Source: Acidimicrobiaceae bacterium (GTDB lineage: Bacteria > Actinomycetota > Acidimicrobiia > Acidimicrobiales > MedAcidi-G1). From it: a DNA stretch of 53,306 nt. The stretch lies in assembly GCA_002729765.1 (NCBI GenBank), contig PBYV01000051.1, positions 1 through 53,306 of the forward strand. The letters run 5' to 3'. Position 1 is the stretch's first letter. Each line of letters opens with the position of its first letter. Positions 16,807 to 26,482 of this stretch are shown here, piece by piece. The notes beneath the pieces were generated by a model. That model did not search any database, was not told where the DNA came from, and saw only the letters and a program-made list of their open reading frames with translations. The position numbers were made by a program, and so were the translations under genes.

Positions 16807-18239
16807 TTTTCTACTTCTGACATAGAAACAGGTATCTGCTTCTTTTTTGTGCGAAATCTCCTACCCTTTTCGAAGAGAAACTGTACCCCAAAGGAAGCAA
16901 GAATTATTATTGAGATTTCAGCTGAAACACGATACCTAGTTGTTCCCATACTTATTGCGGCGAGCAGAGTAGTGATTAGTGGAATCGTCAAAATTGGTAG
17001 TAATGGTATTTTCCTAGCCTTAAGTCTGAATAGACCAAAGATTGATAAAGGGATTAGAGAATAATATTGGAAGAGTCCTATGAGCGAAAGGCTAAAATTT
17101 CTCCCCTCAACAAGTTTGTCGGCACGCAACTGTTCTAAAGGCGAGTAAACCCCCCATAAACGAGCTACACGTTTCGGGATAACATGCCCAAAAAGACGCC
17201 CTTTATGTTCAGCGGCGTACTCGATACCTCGTGATCGATATTCCTTATCACGGACAGATTCGTCGGTTGGTTCACCATTTTTTCCTACAGGTTGAGGTAG
17301 GCCACACAAATATTCCCAGTAACCCTGCTTATCCCCGAAGTAGGTGGCTTCACAATTAGTCTGCGCCAATAAAATCCCTGAACCATTAGAGAGGAGTACT
17401 GGTTCTTCAAATTGGATTAGATTTCTGACAACCCAAGGTGTCAATACTGAAGCAACGATAACTCCTACAAGAAAATACTTCGTTAATCGTTTTTTTAGCG
17501 TCAGATGTGAATTGCGCAGAATAGGTAATGCCAAAAAAGGGATAGCGATTATAAATTCAGCTCTTGTAAGAACTGCCAATCCTCCTATTACACCGAACGT
17601 TGTTATTAGGAAAAGTGAGTTTTTGTTGTAAAGACGAGCTGAGAGTCCGACTGCAATTGCCACTATTGGTATTACGAGAGTTTCTGACATTAAGAGTCCG
17701 TCATTTAGCCATAGAAATGCGTATATTGAAGCAATTCCAGCAGCAATCAATCCACTTTTCTCGTCGATTATTTCACGTGCAGCCCATCCGATAGCAAAAA
17801 CACCTAGTGAACCTATTAATGCAGAGAAAATCTGTTGAATTAAAATACTGTCTAAACCAAGTAAGACTGGGAAAGCTAAAAGGACCACCCAAAGAGGCGG
17901 ATGGCCGGCCGTCGGCTCGATATGCCCTACAGGCAGATTCTGATTAGTGGTTTCAGTCAAGTATGAAGGGTCTTCAAGGAAAAGTAGTTCTTGAGCCCCT
18001 CCGAACATGTATCTATAAGGTTCAACAAAGCCGAGACCCTCAACAAGCAAGCGCGAGGCGTGGTGGTAGTAAAATGCATCCCCATTTAAAGGGTCACCTT
18101 TTTCAACGAAAATCACGTACAAGAGTCTCACAAGAAAAGCGAACATAGAGATAAGAGTCAGCTTGAAGCGAAATGATTTTCCTTGAAATTTAAGTGGGTT
18201 AATCGGAAGATTACCTAGCAGCGAAATTGCTGTAGCCAT
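16800..18239 (-). CDS. GT39-family membrane glycosyltransferase (ArnT/PMT-like), copy 2
   Basis: A 479-residue polytopic membrane protein. It shares with copy 1 the post-helix-one acidic loop (LNGDAFYYH), GHIEPTAGHPPLW, NDGLLMSET and the unusual cysteine loop QTNCEATYFGDKQGYWEYLCG, so the two are duplicates that have diverged well beyond half of their positions by eye. Start is ATG 18239; the end overlaps the deacetylase gene by 7 bases. It probably transfers a sugar from a polyprenyl-phosphate carrier on the outer face of the membrane. Confidence 0.88.
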   Translation of the reverse strand: MATAISLLGNLPINPLKFQGKSFRFKLTLISMFAFLVRLLYVIFVEKGDPLNGDAFYYHHASRLLVEGLGFVEPYRYMFGGAQELLFLEDPSYLTETTNQNLPVGHIEPTAGHPPLWVVLLAFPVLLGLDSILIQQIFSALIGSLGVFAIGWAAREIIDEKSGLIAAGIASIYAFLWLNDGLLMSETLVIPIVAIAVGLSARLYNKNSLFLITTFGVIGGLAVLTRAEFIIAIPFLALPILRNSHLTLKKRLTKYFLVGVIVASVLTPWVVRNLIQFEEPVLLSNGSGILLAQTNCEATYFGDKQGYWEYLCGLPQPVGKNGEPTDESVRDKEYRSRGIEYAAEHKGRLFGHVIPKRVARLWGVYSPLEQLRADKLVEGRNFSLSLIGLFQYYSLIPLSIFGLFRLKARKIPLLPILTIPLITTLLAAISMGTTRYRVSAEISIIILASFGVQFLFEKGRRFRTKKKQIPVSMSEVEKC

Positions 18240-18255
18240 TACTTAGAGGAAGCCT

Positions 18256-19689
18256 TCAAGTTTTAGTAACTTCTTCGTGATAATCCTGCTCAACGTTCAC
18301 AGACCAAATATCGTGGTCAGCTCCAAGGATATTTTCAACACTTAAAATAGCGGTAAGCATTGAATGGTCTTGATTGTTGTAACGGTGCATGCCATTTCTG
18401 CCGACTGGAAAAATATTTCCAGTATTTTGATCCAACCATTTTTTGATAATTTCGACATTTTCGAAATAGTTCTTGTCATACATAGGGTAAGCCTTTGGCA
18501 TTCTCACAACGTAAGACTCTTCTACGCTTTCTGGGTTCAGTAGTCCTAAAATTTCCATTTCTGATTTCCCGAGGTTTATTAGATCGGCATCAGGAGTCTC
18601 CCAAATATCATCACCTTCGGTTACGAAATACTCAAGGCCAAGACAAGTCTTTCCGCCCTTAACTAAATGAGGGGACCATCGTCCAAAGTTTTGAACTCGC
18701 CCCACTTTTACATCTGATGAGTGGATGTAAATCCAATTGTCGGGGAACCCTTCATTTTCGGGAACCACAAGTGCAACGGTTATGTGTTCGCGAAAGGTCA
18801 GAGAGTGTGCGGCTTCTCGAACATTTTCAGGTGCCGGCGGATCCATGGCGAGAAGAAGTTTAGAAATTGGCATTGAGGAAATTATGTGAGAAGTTTTAAA
18901 AGTTTCTGATCCATTTGAACTTTCCGTAGTTACTTCATTTGCGCTCCCATTCGAATGTTTAATCGAAGTAACTGGGTTTTGGAAGATGACGTTACTACCT
19001 TGGCCGTTTACTAGTTCATGACATTTTTCCCACATCATGCCAGGCCCCAGTTTTGGATATTCAAACTCCTCAATGAGGCTTGTAATCTCTTTCTGGTTTC
19101 TTCTAGGCATTATCGAATTTAAAACGGCCTTAAAAAGGGAGAGGTTTTTAATGCGTTGTGCTGCCCAGTCGGCTTGTATCTCACTTGCGTCAACACCCCA
19201 AACTTTTTCAGTGTAAGTCTTAAAAAACATCCTGTAGAGTCGCCAACCGAACCTACTCACCGTCCAACCTTCGAAAGTGCTTATGTCGGAAGGCTTTTTA
19301 ATTCGCACCCAAAGGTAAGAAATAACACATAGGAAAGATTCTAAAAGACCAAGATTTTTCAGTGCATTACTAGCTTTGAGTGGGTAATCATAGAAACGTC
19401 CTTTATAGAAAATGCGACTCATTCGAGGCCGTAATAGAAAGTCTCCTTCGTCGAGTATTTCATGCCAAAGATCAGAGACGATAGGCACCTTTGTGAAGAA
19501 TCGGTGACCCCCTATGTCGAAACGCCAACCATCTCGCACTTCAGTTCGACTAATACCTCCAACGACAGAGTCGGCTTCCAGGATTGTGCTTTTTATGCCA
19601 TATTTTCCGAGATGATAAGCCGCGGTAAGTCCTGCTGGCCCAGCCCCGATAATAATCGGTTCAATGTTTTCTTTGTTATTAATAGTCAC
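18256..19689 (-). CDS. FAD-dependent oxidoreductase, UDP-galactopyranose mutase-like
   Basis: A 477-residue flavoprotein starting at GTG 19689. The dinucleotide-binding motif is [16 protein letters not shown], followed by the GGISRTE motif and [10 protein letters not shown], the combination found in UDP-galactopyranose mutase relatives and amine-oxidase-like proteins of polysaccharide loci. The C-terminal [20 protein letters not shown] is the second FAD-contacting region. It is longer than classical Glf (about 380 residues) and may act on a different sugar nucleotide or lipid. It is the first gene of the leftward run with the two GT39 genes and the deacetylase. Confidence 0.85.
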   Translation of the reverse strand: MTINNKENIEPIIIGAGPAGLTAAYHLGKYGIKSTILEADSVVGGISRTEVRDGWRFDIGGHRFFTKVPIVSDLWHEILDEGDFLLRPRMSRIFYKGRFYDYPLKASNALKNLGLLESFLCVISYLWVRIKKPSDISTFEGWTVSRFGWRLYRMFFKTYTEKVWGVDASEIQADWAAQRIKNLSLFKAVLNSIMPRRNQKEITSLIEEFEYPKLGPGMMWEKCHELVNGQGSNVIFQNPVTSIKHSNGSANEVTTESSNGSETFKTSHIISSMPISKLLLAMDPPAPENVREAAHSLTFREHITVALVVPENEGFPDNWIYIHSSDVKVGRVQNFGRWSPHLVKGGKTCLGLEYFVTEGDDIWETPDADLINLGKSEMEILGLLNPESVEESYVVRMPKAYPMYDKNYFENVEIIKKWLDQNTGNIFPVGRNGMHRYNNQDHSMLTAILSVENILGADHDIWSVNVEQDYHEEVTKT

Positions 19690-19775
19690 TAATACGGATC
19701 ATAGAAGCCTAAAAGGGGTAGAGAGGAAAATAAGTGAAAAATTACTTCTCTTTGCCGAAGATATTTGTCTAACTC

Positions 19776-21326
19776 ATGTACGGGTACGATTTACTTGTGA
19801 CTGAAAAACTTGATTTGCAACAAAGCATGTTTTGGGTAGTCGCCATGATGGGAATTCTATTTGGCGCTATTTTTAACTTTCTGCCCATGACACCTCTTTG
19901 GCTTGACGAAGCTCAGTCGGCTTCTCTAGCGGGAGAGGGTATCTCCTCTCTTTTTGATGCTCTTCGACACGACGGACATCCTCCTCTTTATTATTTTCTT
20001 TTAGGGATTTGGGCAGACTTATTTGGCGATTCAGACTTTGCCTTAAGGGCTTTTTCCGGTTTTCTTAGCTGCTTAGTAATTCTGATGACTTGGTTTACCT
20101 TCCGTATGCATATGGGTAAGAGGGAATCACTAGTTGCTGCTTCCTTAATCGCAGCAAGCCCTTTTTCGATCAGATATGCAACTGAAGTTCGTATGTATTC
20201 TTTACTAATTTTCTTATTGCTCTGTACTTACTTAAATTTTTATAGGGCTACGCAAAACTCAAAGAGTAAAAGCAAATTTCTTTATGCATTAGGCCTCGCT
20301 TGTTTGCTATTGACCCACTACTGGTCTCTTTTCTTTGTTTTGGTAGTAGTAATTTCACTTTTGACTAAAGCTAAAAGAAGTTCTGGTGAAGAAAACAAAA
20401 ATTACAAATCGTTAATAGCTTGGAGTGTGGGCGCCTGTATTCCCTTTATTTTTTGGTTGCCAGTTTTCTTCGAACAGCTAGAACATACAGGAACCCCTTG
20501 GTCTAAAGCTCCAAGACCAACGGTCGTTCTGGCTTTAACCTTAGAAGCTTTCGGTGGGGGAAAAGGCTCAGAGGCATTGCTGGTGGCAGTGGCACTTTCT
20601 TTACTGGTAGCACTTGGAATTTTCACACGGATTAATGAAGCAGGTTCTGAATTGAAAGTTGGTTTAAATGAACTTTCTTGGTTAAAGCAGATTTGCCTTA
20701 TTTCTACTTGCACAATGCTTCTTGGAGGGACAGTAAGTCTTTTAACAGATACGGCGTTTCAAGGCAGGTATGGGGTTTTCTTCTTCCCCTTTACAGTCTT
20801 CGCTTCTGCAGTTGGATTATCTCGGTTACCACCGAAGGCATCTCTTTTACTCCTCACAGTTTTTTTATTACTTTGCTCCGTTTCAGTTGCTAGAGAACTT
20901 TCAAGGGACCGAACTCAACTTGGAGAGATAGCTGATGTTGTTATCAGTGAAGGAAAAAAAGGAGACACAGTTGTTTTTTGCCCTGACCAATTAGCACCAG
21001 CAGGAAACAGAATATTGGGCAAGAAGTATGAATTTTTTGCTTACCCTTCTTTAGAAGGAGGGGAGAGAATTGACTGGTATGACTACAAGGAACGAAATTT
21101 AAATTCATCGCCGCCGCTCTTAGCGCAAGAACTTTTAGCTAGACACGATGGTGGCCAAAATATCTGGCTTGTGTGGATAGATGGGTTCGAATCCTTTGAT
21201 AAGCAATGCAGTTCATTTAGATCAGAATTGAATAAGCAATTAGGCGCAGGAGAAACTCTTGTAAATGCTGATGGTGATGAGTATTACAATCCAGCGAATC
21301 TTGTTCGATATGACAGTAACAAGTGA
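19776..21326 (+). CDS. GT39-like membrane glycosyltransferase
   Basis: A 516-residue polytopic protein. WLDEAQSASLA after the first helix carries the catalytic-type acidic pair of GT-C mannosyltransferases, and RHDGHPPLYYFLLGIW is the conserved lipid-sugar loop; RYATEVRMYSL is the matching cytoplasmic-side signature. The C-terminal 130 residues form an extracytoplasmic domain with conserved cysteines (VVFCPDQ, DKQCSS). The start at ATG 19776 has no clear SD; GTG 19797 is an alternative. It is divergent from the flavoprotein gene and overlaps the PIG-V-like gene by one base. Confidence 0.86.
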   Translation: MYGYDLLVTEKLDLQQSMFWVVAMMGILFGAIFNFLPMTPLWLDEAQSASLAGEGISSLFDALRHDGHPPLYYFLLGIWADLFGDSDFALRAFSGFLSCLVILMTWFTFRMHMGKRESLVAASLIAASPFSIRYATEVRMYSLLIFLLLCTYLNFYRATQNSKSKSKFLYALGLACLLLTHYWSLFFVLVVVISLLTKAKRSSGEENKNYKSLIAWSVGACIPFIFWLPVFFEQLEHTGTPWSKAPRPTVVLALTLEAFGGGKGSEALLVAVALSLLVALGIFTRINEAGSELKVGLNELSWLKQICLISTCTMLLGGTVSLLTDTAFQGRYGVFFFPFTVFASAVGLSRLPPKASLLLLTVFLLLCSVSVARELSRDRTQLGEIADVVISEGKKGDTVVFCPDQLAPAGNRILGKKYEFFAYPSLEGGERIDWYDYKERNLNSSPPLLAQELLARHDGGQNIWLVWIDGFESFDKQCSSFRSELNKQLGAGETLVNADGDEYYNPANLVRYDSNK

Positions 21327-22462
21327 TGAAATCTGAGCGAATCAAATCGGTTAAACAGATGATCGGTACTAATTTTCGCCAAGAGGTGCTTTCGGTTTTG
21401 CCAGCATTTCTTGTCTCTAAATGCCTTGTCCTCTTGGCTTGGTTGTTAAGTAAGTTATTATCAGGCACTTTTGACTCTCCAAACGGGGAGAGGATTGATC
21501 GAGGCTTGATGGCGTGGGATGGGGATTGGTATGCATCTATTGTCACAAATGGTTATGACGACGTACTCATAGAAGGGATTCGGTTTTTCCCCGGTTATAT
21601 ATTTACTGGTCGTTTCTTCAACTCCTTTATCCCAGGATCTGCTTCCATTTCTTTGATCCTTATTGCAAATATTGCCTCTTTAATAACCTTGATAGCCATT
21701 AAAAAATTAGTTCTTATTGAAAAAGACAGTGAGGAACTAGCAAAACGATCAGTCTGGCTACTCTCTGTTTTCCCATCTGCTTTTGTACTTACATGGGCTT
21801 ATGCTGAAAGCCTTTTCTTAGCTCTTAGTATTTTTTGTTTTGTAGCCCTTCGAAAAGAACAATGGAAGATCGTTATTTTTTGTTCATTTACAGCAGCTCT
21901 AGTAAGACCTACTGGCTTGCTGCTTACTATTCCAGTATTCTGTGCTGTTTGGGAAAATTGGAATAGTAATAAAAGAAGGATTTCGTTCCAGCCGATACTC
22001 GCTTTAATTAGTGGATTTGTTGGGAGTGGGATATACATACTTTGGGCTTCACTACACTTTGATGAACTTTTTGCACCTATAAAAGCTCAAGAGTCGTTTA
22101 GAGGTAGCTTTGTTGATCCATTTTCTAGAGTCATTAAAGGGGTCAGCCGGGTATTAACTGGCTCTTCGGCAACAGAAACCCTGCATATTATTTCTGCTTT
22201 GCTGTTGTTGTTTCTGTTGGTGAAACTTTTTAAAGATTGGCCCTTAAGATATGGACTTTTTTCGAGTAGTTGCCTGATGGTAGCACTTGGAGCCGAGAAT
22301 ATTAACAGTCTTGAAAGATACGCATTAAATGGATTCCCGATAATCCTGAGCGTATTATTGTTGGCCAGTCAACCACGACTTCGAGTCGCTGTCCCATTTG
22401 TCTCGGCTTTCTGCATGGTTTCATTGTGTGTATTTGCATGGTTGGGGGTCTACGTTCCTTAA
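21326..22462 (+). CDS. PIG-V-like mannosyltransferase (GT-C membrane protein)
   Basis: About 378 residues with eight or more hydrophobic helices. The signature RGLMAWDGDWYASIVTNGY matches the first luminal loop of the PIG-V family, whose eukaryotic members add the second mannose in GPI anchors and whose bacterial members modify lipid or protein glycans. FFPGYIFTGR and FPSAFVLTWAYAESLF are further family segments. The ORF track starts at GTG 21323; the ATG at 21326 overlaps the upstream stop (TGATG) and is preferred. It pairs with the upstream GT39-like protein. Confidence 0.85.
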   Translation: MKSERIKSVKQMIGTNFRQEVLSVLPAFLVSKCLVLLAWLLSKLLSGTFDSPNGERIDRGLMAWDGDWYASIVTNGYDDVLIEGIRFFPGYIFTGRFFNSFIPGSASISLILIANIASLITLIAIKKLVLIEKDSEELAKRSVWLLSVFPSAFVLTWAYAESLFLALSIFCFVALRKEQWKIVIFCSFTAALVRPTGLLLTIPVFCAVWENWNSNKRRISFQPILALISGFVGSGIYILWASLHFDELFAPIKAQESFRGSFVDPFSRVIKGVSRVLTGSSATETLHIISALLLLFLLVKLFKDWPLRYGLFSSSCLMVALGAENINSLERYALNGFPIILSVLLLASQPRLRVAVPFVSAFCMVSLCVFAWLGVYVP

Positions 22463-22473
22463 GACCATTATGT

Positions 22474-23880
22474 TCAGCAGGGTAACTTTTCGTTACTCCA
22501 TCGGTCACCAGTAAAAAATTTGTAGACGAGCTCTTTCGCGCATTTATCGTTTAATGAGGGGGCATGTGTCCAATTTTCTCTTTGTATCAAAATAGAATTT
22601 GGCAAGATTTCTTCTGTCTTTAAGGACCAGGAGACTGGTGTTATTGGGTCAAGTAATCCTGAAAGTATTAGAGCTTCCGTCTCAAAGGATCGAAGAGAGT
22701 GTTCCCTCATGGGTGTTTCACTTGGAATCCAAATTGCACATATTTCCTGGAGAACTTTTTCTCTTTCGCTTAGAGCTTTAGCTAGAGGTGTCGAGTATTG
22801 CTCAATGAGGGGGTCATTTTTCGGAAGTTCATCTAGACACTCTGATGAGAATTGAGCTCCTTCACTTAACTCATCTCCCTTTGAATATCCCGCAACATTA
22901 ACTGTCAAAAGAGAGTTCATCGCTTCTGCCATTCTTCCATTCAGCGCTAACATCACAGCTTTTGGAACAGTACTTTTCCCATCCGGATGAGCGAGAGTGT
23001 TAACTAATTCAAAAGCAAATGTCGAATCATCAACAGAGATACTGTTTTCAGAATCTGAAAACACAATCGGATTCCTATTGAGTCGAGTTAGCAAGTTGCC
23101 GAGACAATCAGACATAAGGCTTTGTGTGTGTGGACAGTCAGAGGTTTCTTGATTCAAAAGTGACAGATCACACTCGTTCATTATTTGGCAGTTGTTAAGG
23201 GTGAGATTTATTGCACGCTCCGACTCGGAAGGTAAAGAATCATAAGCTGCCACATGGCTAGGAAGAGGTGAATCTAGAACAACGCTATTCACCGCCCCTT
23301 CATCTATTGAAATTAACTCGAGCGCTATTCGCGAACCGAAAGAAACGCCGTACAGATTCCATTTCTTGATTCCTAAAGAGACTCTGAGTTGAACGATGTC
23401 TTCAGCAATTTCTTTTACCCGATAAGAGGAAAAATCGATTCCTTCTAAAGAGAGCCGTGTCTTGCATGCTGAAATAGAATTTTCGTTTAAACCTTGATCA
23501 ACTTCCCAGCAGTCCAAAGAAGGTTCAGACTCGCCTGAACCTTTTTGATCGACCAAAATCAAGTCATGTGAATTAAGTATTTTAGAACGTGGCGTAAGCC
23601 ATATGTGTCGATCAAAAACCGATCTTCCACCTGGTCCGCCATGAAGGAAAATAATTGGTTCATGTTTAGCATTTGGAGATTCCAGAATGGCAAAAGCTGT
23701 ACTTGAATCTCCTGTCCTGTGCTTGTAACAGTTCACAGCCACTTGTGTCGGTACTGTCTCTCCTGGGCAGTTTTCAGCGATTTGATCAATGTTCTCTAGT
23801 GGTTTTTTGGATGATCCACAAGAAGTGGTAGAAATCAAGAAAAGTAACGTTAAGAAGCTTAAAGTAAGCCAAGTTTTCAC
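22474..23880 (-). CDS. Alpha/beta hydrolase lipoprotein (tripeptidyl/prolyl aminopeptidase-like)
   Basis: A 468-residue protein from GTG 23880. The signal peptide ends in the lipobox ISTTSCGS (cysteine about residue 21). The oxyanion motif is FLHGGPGGRS, the nucleophile elbow is GVSFGSR (serine about 178), and the C-terminal segment with LSGLLDPITP and NWTHAPS provides the acid and histidine in the TAP-like domain arrangement of actinobacterial secreted tripeptidyl aminopeptidases and proline iminopeptidases. It probably acts on peptides or esters outside the membrane. Ends 11 bases from the convergent PIG-V-like gene. Confidence 0.87.
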   Translation of the reverse strand: MKTWLTLSFLTLLFLISTTSCGSSKKPLENIDQIAENCPGETVPTQVAVNCYKHRTGDSSTAFAILESPNAKHEPIIFLHGGPGGRSVFDRHIWLTPRSKILNSHDLILVDQKGSGESEPSLDCWEVDQGLNENSISACKTRLSLEGIDFSSYRVKEIAEDIVQLRVSLGIKKWNLYGVSFGSRIALELISIDEGAVNSVVLDSPLPSHVAAYDSLPSESERAINLTLNNCQIMNECDLSLLNQETSDCPHTQSLMSDCLGNLLTRLNRNPIVFSDSENSISVDDSTFAFELVNTLAHPDGKSTVPKAVMLALNGRMAEAMNSLLTVNVAGYSKGDELSEGAQFSSECLDELPKNDPLIEQYSTPLAKALSEREKVLQEICAIWIPSETPMREHSLRSFETEALILSGLLDPITPVSWSLKTEEILPNSILIQRENWTHAPSLNDKCAKELVYKFFTGDRWSNEKLPC

Positions 23881-23966
23881 TTTTAAAAGGTACCTCGATA
23901 GACGAGAAGCTAGTTAGATGTTCAAAAATTGGTTTTACTGTCACAGGTGTTTGTCAATCTATATGT

Positions 23967-24188
23967 ATGAATTTTAAAGCAACAGAAAATAAGTTATTAA
24001 TTGATTGTGAAAAGTGCGTGAAACAAGAATCACAGCACTGTGGAGACTGTGTGATTACTTTTTTATCTAGAGATCCTGATTCAACAGCAGTGATAATAGA
24101 TCTCGACGAATACCGATCTATTAAAGAGGTCTCAGATGCAGGCTTAGTGCCTCCATTACGCTATTCCGAGTCGATTAGGGTTTTTTAA
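23967..24188 (+). CDS. Small conserved cysteine-rich protein, unknown function
   Basis: A 73-residue protein missing any membrane segment. Two CxxC-like pairs, DCEKC and HCGDC, about 14 residues apart suggest a metal site, and LVPPLRYSES near the C-terminus resembles a small protein I have seen repeatedly in actinobacterial genomes without an assigned role. It lies between divergent hydrolase and queG genes and ends 25 bases before queG. The family recognition is from memory and could be checked by search. Confidence 0.7.
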   Translation: MNFKATENKLLIDCEKCVKQESQHCGDCVITFLSRDPDSTAVIIDLDEYRSIKEVSDAGLVPPLRYSESIRVF

Positions 24189-24213
24189 CGTTCTAAGCTC
24201 ATAAAATCCCATC

Positions 24214-25335
24214 ATGAGTGTTGAGGTGAACAATAATTTAGGTGTCGACTATTTTAAAAAAATTTCAGATCTAGCATCAGAATTAGGCTTGGCCGCGTTG
24301 GGTGTCACTAATACAGAACCTTTTACGGAAACACGCGCTGAAATAGAACGAAGGAAAGAAAAAGAACTTCACGGAGGAATGCAGTTTACTTTCCGAAACC
24401 CCGAACGTTCAACCACGCCAAAAATGATAATGAGCGATGCAAAGTCCTTGATTGTGGGAGCTCTGAGAACCTCAGCTCCGCGCCTTGAAAAAGTAAACAC
24501 TGAAGCTTTAAGAATTGCGGCGTATGCACGAAAGGATTATTACAGTCTTCTTCGTGATGCTCTTAATGTGATTGCTGAAATTCTGAAAAAAGATGGCTGG
24601 AAAGCACAAGTCGTTGCAGATGAAAATTCCCTAGTCGATCGTGCAGCGGCCATTCGAGCAGGTATCGGATGGCATGGTAAGAACGGTAATGTTTTGATTC
24701 CGGGACAGGGAAGTTGGTTTGTTTTAGGTTCAATTGTCACAAACGTTGAACTTCCGTTGAGTGAAAAAGTTCAACAAGATTGTGGTGTTTGCAAGCGATG
24801 TGTAGATGCCTGCCCTACAGGGGCAATCATCGAACCGGGAGTTGTGGATGCCAGAAAATGTATAGCTTGGCTCGTGCAAGCTCCTGGAATAATTCCACAC
24901 GAGTACCGAGAAAGTATTGAGCATCGCATTTATGGTTGTGACGACTGCCAGGAAGTATGTCCGGAAGGAAGAGAGGAGCGTAATTTTGAAGAAGATTTAG
25001 ATATTAAAGCGGATTATCTTGCAGCAGAAATATTAGAAGCTGAAGATCAAGAGCTTTTAGAACGTTTCTCTTCTTGGTACATAGCAGAGAGGAATCCTCG
25101 ATATTTGAAACGCAACGCTCTTGTTTCAATTGGAAACTCCAAAGAAACTGAGAATGAGCTATTTAAATCTCTCTTAATGAAGTACTTGCGTAACTCTGAT
25201 CCTTTATTAAGAAGTCATGCAGCATGGGCGAGTATTCGCTTAGGTCATAAAGACCTTGTAGACCTAGCTAAGAATGACTCTGACCCTCTAGTTCTAAAAG
25301 AAATTATGCTTGCTGAGGTGGAGGGTTTTATATGA
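24214..25335 (+). CDS. queG: Epoxyqueuosine reductase
   Basis: A 373-residue protein of the QueG family, which reduces epoxyqueuosine to queuosine in tRNA using cobalamin and two 4Fe-4S clusters. The N-terminal cobalamin-binding half includes AGIGWHGKNG. Cluster ligands are visible in CGVCKRCVDACPTGAI and in CDDCQEVCP. The C-terminal 90 residues are HEAT-like helices (PLLRSHAAWASIRLG) that bind tRNA. No other queuosine gene is in the window. A TAAAAT hexamer ends 6 bases before the ATG, so the message may be leaderless. Overlaps the next gene by 4 bases (ATGA). Confidence 0.93.
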   Translation: MSVEVNNNLGVDYFKKISDLASELGLAALGVTNTEPFTETRAEIERRKEKELHGGMQFTFRNPERSTTPKMIMSDAKSLIVGALRTSAPRLEKVNTEALRIAAYARKDYYSLLRDALNVIAEILKKDGWKAQVVADENSLVDRAAAIRAGIGWHGKNGNVLIPGQGSWFVLGSIVTNVELPLSEKVQQDCGVCKRCVDACPTGAIIEPGVVDARKCIAWLVQAPGIIPHEYRESIEHRIYGCDDCQEVCPEGREERNFEEDLDIKADYLAAEILEAEDQELLERFSSWYIAERNPRYLKRNALVSIGNSKETENELFKSLLMKYLRNSDPLLRSHAAWASIRLGHKDLVDLAKNDSDPLVLKEIMLAEVEGFI

Positions 25336-26462
25336 GAAGGCACGTACTGATCACAAATGACTTCCCGCCGAAAGTGGGAGGAATTCAATCTTATCTGTGG
25401 GAGTTATGGCGACGTTTACCAGCTGAAGATTTTTATGTTTACACCACACCGTTCCAGAGTGATGGAGAGTTTGACTCCGGACAACATTTCCGAACAGTTA
25501 GATCCACTAATAAGGTTTTACTTCCTACTCCCAATGTCAATAGAAACGTGCAAAAATTGCGACAAGATATTGAGGCTGAATTAATAGTTTGGGATCCGGC
25601 ATTTCCACTCGCCTTATCAGCTCCGAGGAGTCGCATACCATACGCTCTTGTTCTTCATGGAGCGGAGTTGGCAATTCCTGGAAAGATGCCCATTGTTAGA
25701 TCACTTTTAGCTAACACTCTAAAAAAAGCCTCTTTAGTAATTTGTGCAGGGAATTATCCGGCGGAAGAGGCCGAGAGGATAGCAAAACGAAGTTTACCTA
25801 TAACGATTATTCCACCCGGTGTTGATATTGAAAGATTCCGCCCAGCAGTTTCCGTAGAGAAAGAGAAAATACGAAAAGATTTTGGAATTCCGCTTACTTC
25901 GCCTGTACTTCTCGCGCTCACTCGTTTGGTGCCAAGAAAGGGAATAGATGTTTTGATACAGGCAGTTAAAGTTCTCAAGAAAGATTATCCCGAATTATTA
26001 TTGCTAATTGGTGGAACTGGGCGCGATCTTAAAAGATTGAAATATTTAGCGAAAGATTCAGAAAAGAGCATCAGATTCCTTGGGGAAATTTCAGAGGAAG
26101 GCCTACCTGAGTTATACAGAATGTCCGATATTTTTTGCATGCCATGCCGTTCTCGTTGGGGTGGATTGGAACAAGAAGGTTTCGGGATAGTTTTTTTGGA
26201 AGCAGCAGCATCAGGTATTCCTCAAATTGCAGGAAAAAGTGGAGGATCGGCAGACGCTGTTTCAAATAATGAAACAGGTTTCATTATTGACAATCCTAAA
26301 GATCAACGACAATTGGTGCAATCAATAGAAACGCTATTGCAGAATTCAGAAAAATTAGAACGTATGGGTATAGATGCGCGCAAACGCGCTGAAAATTATT
26401 TTTCTTATGATCAGCTCTCAAAAAGTCTTATAGAAGCACTAGATTCGGCAACTCTTAAGTAG
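25332..26462 (+). CDS. pimB: GT4 glycosyltransferase, PimB-like mannosyltransferase
   Basis: A 376-residue GT-B enzyme. ITNDFPPKVGGIQSY is the N-terminal glycine-rich acceptor loop, VLHGAELAIPG follows, and the C-terminal nucleotide-binding signature is EQEGFGIVFLEAAASGIPQI with the Glu-x7-Glu pattern. It resembles mycobacterial PimB' (Rv2188c), which adds the second mannose to phosphatidylinositol mannosides at the inner membrane face. In mycobacteria this gene also lies near an SRPBCC protein, as here. The exact acceptor in this organism is inferred. Confidence 0.8.
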   Translation: MRRHVLITNDFPPKVGGIQSYLWELWRRLPAEDFYVYTTPFQSDGEFDSGQHFRTVRSTNKVLLPTPNVNRNVQKLRQDIEAELIVWDPAFPLALSAPRSRIPYALVLHGAELAIPGKMPIVRSLLANTLKKASLVICAGNYPAEEAERIAKRSLPITIIPPGVDIERFRPAVSVEKEKIRKDFGIPLTSPVLLALTRLVPRKGIDVLIQAVKVLKKDYPELLLLIGGTGRDLKRLKYLAKDSEKSIRFLGEISEEGLPELYRMSDIFCMPCRSRWGGLEQEGFGIVFLEAAASGIPQIAGKSGGSADAVSNNETGFIIDNPKDQRQLVQSIETLLQNSEKLERMGIDARKRAENYFSYDQLSKSLIEALDSATLK

Positions 26463-26482
26463 AATTTCACATGGAGGGCAAT

